Shown here: positions 56,109 to 64,000 of the stretch, piece after piece
Layout: each line of letters begins with the position of its first letter
Position numbering within the stretch: the first letter of the stretch is position 1
Source of the DNA: Synchiropus splendidus
Lineage: Eukaryota > Chordata > Actinopteri > Syngnathiformes > Callionymidae
Assembly: GCF_027744825.2 (NCBI RefSeq)
Contig: NC_071334.1
Span: 43,882,437 to 43,946,436 of the forward strand
Direction: 5' to 3'
DNA: 64,000 nucleotides
Notes under the pieces: generated by a model
Database searches by the model: none
What the model saw: the letters and a program-made list of their open reading frames with translations, nothing else
What the model was told of the DNA's origin: nothing
Position numbers and translations under genes: made by a program

Positions 56109-59100
56109 TATTTGGTCTCTGGCCTTGGTTTTATCGTTTTCCTTTTATTAGTTCTTTTCAGCTCATCCCTTGATATTTTGACACAATTTTTGAATGAATG
56201 TGTTTCAGCCTTTGTTGCTGTTGCACATGAACCAATTATTCTCTCTCTCTCTGTCTGCGTCCCATAACTGAGAATGACAGTGACATACATTAGTGGCCAG
56301 GGCCTGCTCTGCACTGCTGGTTGCATACGGTGTGCGTCTTTGGCTTGAGGAAGAAGAATATACAGTCGTCCACTGTGTGCATCCGGAAGAAGGATATCCC
56401 CAAAGGTGACTTAATTTATAGCGGTGATTAATTTCCTATTCCATTTTCATTCAGTGATGTTTATCTTTAAAATTAGAAATAAGCCTGGGCATGTTTGTGT
56501 GTGGGGGGGTGCGTGGTGCCATGGAAATGAGCGGTGGGCTTGTAGGAACTGCATTACTTTGCCCATGTGTTCTCATCAGTCTGCCTGCTTATGTGTTTGT
56601 TTGTCAACTTGGCAATCTGTCTGCCTGTCTGTCGTCTTCCTAATTGATCAACAGCCTGACAGGAGAGATACAGGCCCTTTGAGCAATCCGTGGAAATATA
56701 GGACGTCTGTCATGTGCAAAAATTAGAATCCCATCCCCGAACACAGCAGCAGCAACTCCACTTCTGCCAAATCGGTGGCTCTGTGGTCTTTCAGCATCCA
56801 TTTTTAGCATTTTTATTATCATTAAAATCATGTCATATTTTACCGTAACAATTCCAACAAGACAGGTACTGTAGCCAATTTTAAGTCAGTATCAGCAACA
56901 TTTTGTGAATAGATGCATAAACCCAATACTGAACATTTGTCCCACTTCTTTGTGTGTGTTTCCCAACTGCCAGGGTCGAGGGACTCGCACAAACCCGACA
57001 ATCAAATGCATTCAAACCTCCTGTACGTCATTTCATTTCTTTCAACTGTGGGGGGAATAAAGGGGCGTCAATTGGGCACCGACCGAATTTTGGCTGTAGG
57101 GGAAAATGTAAATCTTTTGAAATTGAATTTTTGGAATGAATCCCATGAGTCATGAGTCAATTTCTATCAACTATTACATTTTTAAATAGATATAAATTGA
57201 CTGCAAATGAGAATTAGGACAACAGAATTCATTTCTACATGTACTTTCCCTTGCCATGTAGCATCTCTCAGCCCCCCAGATGAGACGAACATTTTTATTC
57301 AGCTAAGTAACATATGATTAAAAATTAAAAAAGGAAGCACTCAAAAACCTGGATTTGGAGGGAGGAGGACTAGGTATTGAAGGCGGTAACTCGGTATTGA
57401 GGGAAATTGATCAGTTTTATTTCGGAACACGTTGGATTGTTGATTGGTTGTTGAAAAACACAGTCAATGATCTTGTTATTAAGTTTGACAATACGACCTG
57501 GCTTACGGTAAGTAAAAAGCATTGACGCACAACAGACATACGTGAACTGGCAACCTTGGGGATCAAAACTATGTGTTCTGTTGCACTTGTGTGAAGTCAG
57601 GAGATTTGAAGGTCCTACAAGTGTTGGCAGCACTACTTGCCATAACTTACCTTTGTCTGAATTGACGCCTTTGGGAGGAATCCGGAGTATACAGAGGATA
57701 TCCACGCAAGCATGGGAAGGACTTTATACTAGGATTACACAGACAAACTTCAAGCTTTAACACTTACTGTCAGGCTACAACACTATCCACTGTGCTGCCT
57801 CTCCAAAGCAGCCCAGATTCCATCTGTTCTGCCATGAAGTGACACATTTGACTCGATAATTTTCTAATTTCAGTGTTATGCTCAGATTGTAATTGTAAAG
57901 GCATCCTTCTTCCACCAGCCTCATTTGTCAAACGCAATGCCTGCAGGTCAAATCCAGCCATCTATGTGGGTTAATGCGACTCGCAAGAGTTTGGAAGTCA
58001 TCTCACTCATCGGCTGAATTACTGTCAAACCATATAGCACACTGATATCTTGGCCTATGAAATGGTGGTCATTTGGATGATGGTGTTTAACACTTAGTAG
58101 CAATTGATCTTCCTTCCTGGGTGAGACTGAGACGTGAATTGCAATTCTGTTTAAGTGCAATTTTGAGTGTGTGTTGGTGAAAGATGGATGGAGGAGAAAA
58201 TATAATCCAAGAATGGATGTCAGGTTCAAAGATGAGCAGACATTGCCGCTCAGAGGCCATCCTGCTGTGTGAGTCCTTTGGGTGTTTATTTATTTTTTTC
58301 TTGGCTAGTCCACTTGATAATTCCAAGACTAAGTGTCCACCAGAATTAAGTCTCCATCCAGTTTGGCCCAGTAGCTCTATTCCACATCTCCAACAGATGA
58401 CAAAGCCTTTCACTCATTTGTAAAGCACTGTGTTGTGCTGGAATTATTATTCCCAGAGAGAACAACTGGAGCAGACTTGATTTCCTTCTGTTGTGTTTTT
58501 AAGATGTGAACCTGATAATACAAGTCATTTTATAAAATTTCATAAAACAATATGGTGTGTGTGTTCCAACGTTCCCGCTCAGGAACAAACTGGGGAGGTC
58601 ACCTCCATCATCATCATTAGAGTCATACGCTTCCATTAGTGGAGCTGAAACATAGAGGCAAAGTCAGTTAAGATTCAGGCAGAGCAGCACTTAGTCGAGC
58701 ATCTCTCCCTGATGAATGTTCCTGGTTCTCCAGAAGGATAGCGGTAATTTACATCACCGCGGAGCTAATGGTTGGCTTTTTAATAATTTGATCACTCTGT
58801 GGCCAACAGTGCCATATTGAATTGATTATTTTACATTTCTATTCATTTCCTATGTAGTTTATGTTTCGGTGAAAACCACAACTGCCTCGTCATCATACAC
58901 GTACATGTAGACGTTGTTGTAGAAGTGATAGCTGTGCTGCAGAGACTTTTATTTAAATGACTTCTTGTGTTCACTCACTCCAGACACTTTCTGTTTCTCA
59001 GACATGGCTGCCCTCCTGGGGTCGCCATGCATTACGGTGTCAGGTTTCCTGAGAGAAACATCCATCTAGCTGCAATCCTGTGAAACAAAATGCATCATTC

Positions 59101-59763
59101 TGTACCAATGTGTGCATGTGAGGCTGTGTGGAAAAGGGCAGTCTGGTGGAGGGGGTGGAAGGTCCATTTACACCTGGGTTTCCTGTCACATAGAAGCTTT
59201 CCTCTGCTCTCCTCTGACAACATCTCCGAAGACTGACATGGGGTTGACATTCAGCAATGTTTTATCCTTTCCTTCGCAAACAAAACATCTGATGCCAGTC
59301 ATGTTATTTGTTTACTCTTCAGCTGTTCTCTGTAGCTAAGGGCTGACAGTGAATTAGCTAATGTCCGTCACACACAACATTATAGTTTAACAAATGTTCA
59401 TATGACGATGCATGGGAGAGGGCAGAAGAGTGAGAGTGATCAAATGGAGATGAGAAGAACTTCTGCATCAGCCAGCAATACCGTGAAATAAACCCTCTTT
59501 ATTGTTGCCATTTGTGCCTGCTGGGCCCAAGTCCGCATCCCCCCTGCTGTGCAGAGATTTTATCAGTACTCACTCTGGCCAGCCTGGGGCAGTATGTGTC
59601 TCAACTGTCACCTGTGACAGCAGCCCTGTTGTTCGATGAAAACTATTCACCATCAAGCACACTGGTGCGGCCGAAGGCCTCAGCGTCATAGTGTCGGTTG
59701 CTGGCTGGTTTTCTTCCCAAATTCAGACAGACCATAATCACGTGGACTGTTTCCGCAAACATG
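56109..59763. other. Mostly unique sequence
   Basis: No confirmed gene. 57360-57760 has an even, coding-like composition and a donor-like ACG|GTAAGT at about 57506, but no family is recognised. 58680-58800 is repeat-free with words like ATAGCGGTAATTTACATC and TTTTTAATAATTTGATC and may be regulatory. Confidence 0.35.
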
Positions 59764-60227
59764 TACCGTATTTTCTGGACTATATCACACTGGAATATTA
59801 GCCGCACCCACGAAATTTAAGAAGGAAAATAGATCTTTTTCAGACATAAGCATCACCGGTCCATAAGCCACGGGTCCAGTGTTGCTGTCTTGTGCTGCAT
59901 AAATGCATGAGGGTCACTTCTATCCATCCTTTGGTTCTAGTTTTGAAAAGGGGGTCCAGCATCAAGACTGATAAATGAAACAATCTTGGCAATGTTCTGA
60001 ACTTGAATAATGAACTCCACACATCTTATTTACATTAAAAGTTGACAAAATGCGTTTTTTTTCACCCTCCAGTAGATCGTCTCTGTTCGCAGAGCTTTGG
60101 ACACGCGGGCAAAAACAGTGCAATTTGAGCGCTTTGGAGGTAAATGAAATGCCCATGAGGTCATCGATTTCATGTGACCACGCTCAGTATTTTTGCCAGC
60201 ATGACGTTCTTTAGACTGTAAAAATGA
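59764..60227. mobile_element. TACCGTAAT-type TIR element, right-truncated copy
   Basis: It starts TACCGTATTTTCTGGACTAT and follows the 36702-37237 copy block by block: 'atattagccgcaccca', 'agaaggaaaatagatctt', 'gcgggcaaaaacag', 'gactgtaaaaat'. The last about 50 bases of the family, with the right TIR, are missing. Non-coding. Confidence 0.65.
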
Positions 60228-62289
60228 GGGATGCTCCGAGAGACAGGGAAAGCACTCAGGGGAAGCAGCTGTCTTCAACCTCTTTCATGAAAGTTCCCAC
60301 TCTGGCAAAAGTTTCAGATTCAGGTGGACTAAGAACGCTACATTTGACACACACAAAACAGCAGTGGATTCGATCGCGGTTGATTACCGTCTTAAAGCGA
60401 CACCTGAGAAAGGCTGGTCATCTGGCTGGGTGAAATGAATGACCATTTCTCGGGCAATATGCTTAATGTTCCGAATGTTACGCTCAGATCGGCGCGTATC
60501 TCCGAGTAACCATTGCTTCCAGCACATTCATGAGCACGGAAAACTCTCTGTGCTCCATCAAGTGCAGGTGTTTTAAACATTGTATTCAATTTGTGGCGTT
60601 GACGTCTTTTAACGTGCATGTGCTGCAGGCTGCACACTTTACATGACAGACTGAAAAAAACCTCACAGTAGACATGCCGTTGTCAAGCGAGTGGCGAGTC
60701 ACGTTGGAGGGTGGGAGGAGCAGACGCATCACAAACCGTGGGCGGTGCTTCATCAGAGTGCTGGATGTCATGTGATCGGATATTGTCATCGGCAATGACA
60801 GGCAGTGATGGCATTCACAGATCACACCAAGATCAGCCGTTCGATTGGTGCGCTTGCCGGAGAAATCTGCGACATGAAAACCCTACTCTCCAGGTGTACT
60901 GAAGTCCAGGGCTGAAGCCCGATTGTTTTGTCCACAGCAGGTTTTTGATCCAATACTGACCCTGTAGTGTGAAATGCCCCCTACTGGCCCAAGTCTGAGG
61001 GCAGCATCAGGTTCCCCATTGTTATAACTCTAGGTCTACAAAGGGCATATATGATTGGCGTGAATTTGTTGTACAGTGAGTGTAATGTTTCAGTTCCAAC
61101 TCAGTCGATCGTAGTGTTTAAACAATAGCAGCTGAGAGAACTGAATGAGTTTTAAAACGTGTAAACATGTAAAGACCTCTCTGACTATGGAATATGAAGT
61201 TCAAATTTCTCGTAGCAGGACTAATCTAGATAATCCATTGAGTAACTCAATTAAACCTTCATGCAATTGCTCTTGAGTAAGATTTGGCTCGGTGGGGCGA
61301 ATCAGTTGCTCGGCGATGCAGTTGTTGAACAACTGAACTAATGAAGCTGTGATAACAATATATATGTAGTGTGTGCAGACCAGGGTGTGCATTAAATGTC
61401 CGAAAGATTCATTGAATTCTCCATAAAAAACAAATGCGATGACATCATCCAGATGTGATGCAAGATATAACTTATATTTACTTAAGTATAATATATGCTT
61501 ATTAAAAAAATCTCAGCGTATTAAGAAAAAATAAGACAAATTCTCACACAGCAAACTGGTGGCTGGTTGGCTGGTGAAAGGAACCAACACATTCTGTGGT
61601 TCGTACTCCTGTGATGGGGTGACTGGAATGTCTGTTTTGCTCTGTCATCGTGACTTGGATCTTGCTAGTTTCTTACCCAGCAAAATAAAAGGAGGAAAGC
61701 AAAACTTTTTTCAAGGTTCCACAAATGGATGACAGCTCAGTACAGTCGTGCTGGTCAATGGCACACCAGAGAAATCTCACATCATTTAACCTTGACTTGG
61801 ATGGTTGACAGAAGAGAGGTGCGTTCCACACCAGTCAGCAGAGGACAGAAAATAAAAATGAGGCTAGATCAGTGAGGAGCCGAAAATAAAGCCCAATCAT
61901 AGAAAATCCGCTCGGTGATGGGGTCAAATGGACCTGTGCAGCAGGAGAGGATTCGATTTCTCGTGTGCAATGGAGCCGCGGCCTCTGTTTTCTATATTGT
62001 GCACTTTGTATACCAGCACGCCAAACCAAGCAAGTTTAGGATCATGTGGAATATGTTGATATCAGCATGAGCGGGTGGGAGCGCTGTGAAACTGCCGAAC
62101 CCATGCTTTCTTTCCTTTCTCCTCACCAGCGAATAAGCGTAGAAATAAGTGTGCTGGGCTGGAGTTATCGTTTTCATCTTTGTGAGCCCAGACAAGAACA
62201 ATTTCCTGCGTCTCCCTGAAATTGAAAAGCCAGCAAGATGACAGCTTAAATTAGATTCATATTTTTTAAAATGATCACATTTCATTATC
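60228..62289. other. Unique non-coding sequence
   Basis: No gene or shared repeat recognised. Several open frames of 60 to 97 codons lack any signature. Confidence 0.4.
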
Positions 62290-62580
62290 CTGTGGAGATA
62301 GTGTCAGGCTCATATTTCAGATTAATCACAGAGTGTCTGTGGCATTGCTTAGACATCTGTCACGCGTATTTGCTCATCAGCCTTTTATCAGAGCGGCTGA
62401 AGCAAATTCCGCCCCGCGAGGCATAAGTTGTGTGACTGTTTGTGCCTCGGCATGATGTTGTGTGTTAGGCTGAGGTCATTATTGATCAGGCTTCGTGACA
62501 CACCATTATTTCTAAATTACAATTAGAGTGGCAGAAACAAGGGAGTCTCAGTCTGTGTAAATTATGGCTTCCTGGTGCTG
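62290..62580. promoter_or_regulatory. Enhancer-like unique block (inferred)
   Basis: Repeat-free, with words such as CAGATTAATCACAGAG, CAGCCTTTTATCAGAGC, GTCATTATTGATCAGG, TTTCTAAATTACAATTAGAG and GTAAATTATGGC. It resembles a conserved vertebrate non-coding element, but conservation is not visible from one sequence. Confidence 0.22.
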
Positions 62581-62686
62581 TATCTGCACTAAATTGATGT
62601 GGATTAATGTTCTCATGATAAACACTGGTGTGGTGAAAACAATCTCTTAGTTTAGCTTAGCTTTGACTGGTGTGTCTCTGAAATGA

Positions 62687-62687
<1 letters not shown>

Positions 62688-62766
<79 letters not shown>
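62688..62766. repeat. Compound (CA)n(TA)n microsatellite
   Basis: About 16 CA units pass into about 22 TA units with one interruption. It directly abuts the left-truncated hAT copy that follows. Confidence 0.95.
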
Positions 62767-62768
<2 letters not shown>

Positions 62769-62772
<4 letters not shown>

Positions 62773-63046
62773 TATTGATGAATTAATCTCAATTATTTGC
62801 AGTTTAATGGTGTAAGAATATTTGCCACAAGACGCTACATTTTTCAATTTGAATGAATTTGGTATATGACTGAATCAAATGATGGAGCCATACGTACATT
62901 TAAACAACAAAATATTGTTTATTTTGCATCAGTTTGACAACAACACAATAAATCAGGATGGTGGCTATATTCAAGTTTTTATATCACCTTATTTAAACTG
63001 AAGCTCTTTTCATGTCTTGAAAATATTTGTATAAGAATTTCAATGT
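62769..63046 (+). mobile_element. hAT-like repeat, left- and right-truncated copy (family of 11678-12081)
   Basis: It matches the 11.7-kb element in order: 'tgatgaattaatctc', 'cagtttaat', 'taagaatatttgcc', 'catttttcaatttgaatg', 'gactgaatcaaatgatggag', 'tattttgcatcagtttgaca', 'atattcaagtttttatatc', 'tgtcttgaaaatatttg'. The left terminus is replaced by a microsatellite and the right terminus (GTCCCACCAC) is absent. Confidence 0.8.
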
Positions 63047-63199
63047 TATAAGAAGAAGTCCATTCAGAGTAGTGAACCAAAGCAAACAGAAGCTTTTGTT
63101 TGCTTTTGTTCAGGGATTCCTCCATGTTTGTTGTTGTTATCATCCTCATTTTTACTCTTTCTTTTTTTTTTACATTAAAAAAAACCTTTTTTTTTCATC

Positions 63200-63400
63200 T
63201 TACCGCCACAGTCTCCACCACCTTAACTTACCTTGAATGTCCTCCTTGGTCTCCCCTATCCTCTTCATCACCTCCTTTATCGCATCCATGTACCTCAATA
63301 ATCTTCTTTTCCTAACATCTTTGTCAACTGAAACATGTTCCCTGTTTCGCCTCTCCATGTGTAATCCATCATGAATCATGTCCTTCCTAGACACTTGCAA
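63200..63400 (-). pseudogene. LINE C-terminal fragment (RTE-like), decayed
   Basis: The minus-strand frame encodes DVRKRRLLRYMDAIKEVMKR followed by IGETKEDIQGKLRWWRL. This resembles the common C-terminus of RTE-type LINE polymerases, where a basic linker leads to RYMDAIKEDM, an acidic E-D-A/T-x-D-R-x-x-W pattern and a final tryptophan. Only the last about 60 residues remain; the polymerase core and endonuclease are missing. Upstream on the minus strand (63401-63480) no clear continuation was seen. Clade assignment is by pattern memory and could be wrong. Confidence 0.5.
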
Positions 63401-64000
63401 TGAAAGACATGCTCATCTCTGTTTCTTCTAACTCTTCATCATATCTTGTTGGAGTAATCCAGTTGGTCATTTTCTTTAACCATTACCATCTTTGTACTCA
63501 ATATATAAGGTTCAAGACGGATAAAAACGATAACCACTTTACAGCGATGTGCGTCAACCACTAGGCCACTGACCAGTTGCATGTAAATGAGCTCTAAAAT
63601 TTAAACATGGAAAACAACTTTTCTCTGGACATTGAAGTTCAGTGACAATCCATACCAGCAATAATACTACTTTTCAACTGGCTTGAGCTAAATCGTCTGT
63701 GCAAGTTCCTGTGGGAAGGGAAATGGTGATTGCGCTTTTGGGGCATTACCGCATATGGCTGTGATTGCAGGTTGTCGAGCTGTGTTTTCAGCAGGTTGTG
63801 TGTCCAGTGTTATTGAGACTTGTGTTTTGCCGCCGTGCAGGGTGAGAGGCGTTGAAGCGATTAAAGGCAACCAATTTTTTTTTTTTTTTGCAACACTGGT
63901 GGGATCTCTACACCTCTCCTAATCTCCGTCCTTTATTCTGCGGTGTGGTCCTAAAAAATCTATTGTACTTCTGTTCTCTGCAAATTCATCACCCGTCCTA
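63401..64000. other. Unassigned sequence at window end
   Basis: CAACCACTAGGCCACTG at about 63557-63573 resembles a worn tRNA-like SINE piece. A T-run is at 63876-63889. No gene recognised. Confidence 0.3.

Noticed and set aside
63557..63573. tRNA-like SINE piece (ACCACTAGGCCACTG)
   Set aside because: No A box, B box or complete head; too short to call.

Overview
The window looks like vertebrate, most likely teleost fish, genomic DNA from a gene-poor region. This is inferred from the AT-rich unique sequence, abundant microsatellites, many short non-autonomous hAT-type repeats with 8-bp target duplications, a jockey/L2-like LINE reverse-transcriptase tail, an L2-like 3' tail and an RTE-like LINE C-terminus. 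There is no bacterial-style gene organisation, rRNA, tRNA or CRISPR array. No complete protein-coding gene could be recognised. Most long open frames are chance frames or translated repeats.

Layout. 0-5.6 kb: a hAT fragment (555-800), a GTGGGGACC-type inverted-repeat element (2277-2497), and a 901-bp element with 15-bp terminal inverted repeats that contains a LINE 3' fragment (4659-5559). 7.4-18.7 kb: repeat copies at 7.4, 9.0, 11.7, 13.3, 14.6 and 17.2 kb. Between them lie weak exon candidates: 8494-8621 and 10185-10284 on the plus strand, and a signal-peptide-like frame (16728-16923) and a short terminal-exon-like frame (18544-18654) on the minus strand. 18.7-26.2 kb is mostly unique, with one weak exon candidate (23144-23271). 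26.2-31.4 kb is a transposon cluster: a 976-bp hAT element with BED-finger transposase remains and an 8-bp target duplication, a 429-bp hAT element, a second decayed BED-finger transposase start, a TIR element interrupted by a 735-bp PIF/Harbinger-like element with TAA duplications, and an L2-like tail. 32.4-37.2 kb: a decayed GTA/GTT-rich tract split by a TA-flanked TIR element, then a TACCGTAAT-ended element. 37-51 kb is mostly unique DNA with a small two-exon candidate at 41.0-41.5 kb, one complete hAT element (43160-43913) and an enhancer-like unique block (46.6-47.3 kb). 51.5-52.2 kb is a 705-bp GATA/GACA/GGAT array. 52.6-64 kb: one open terminal-exon candidate, second copies of four of the repeat families, and a LINE C-terminal fragment.

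The firmest result is the transposon annotation, because copies can be compared inside the window and ends plus target duplications can be read directly. The exon candidates rest on splice-like borders and open frames only. Open stretches of 25-45 codons are common by chance, so those calls carry low confidence. No coherent new multi-gene system is visible.
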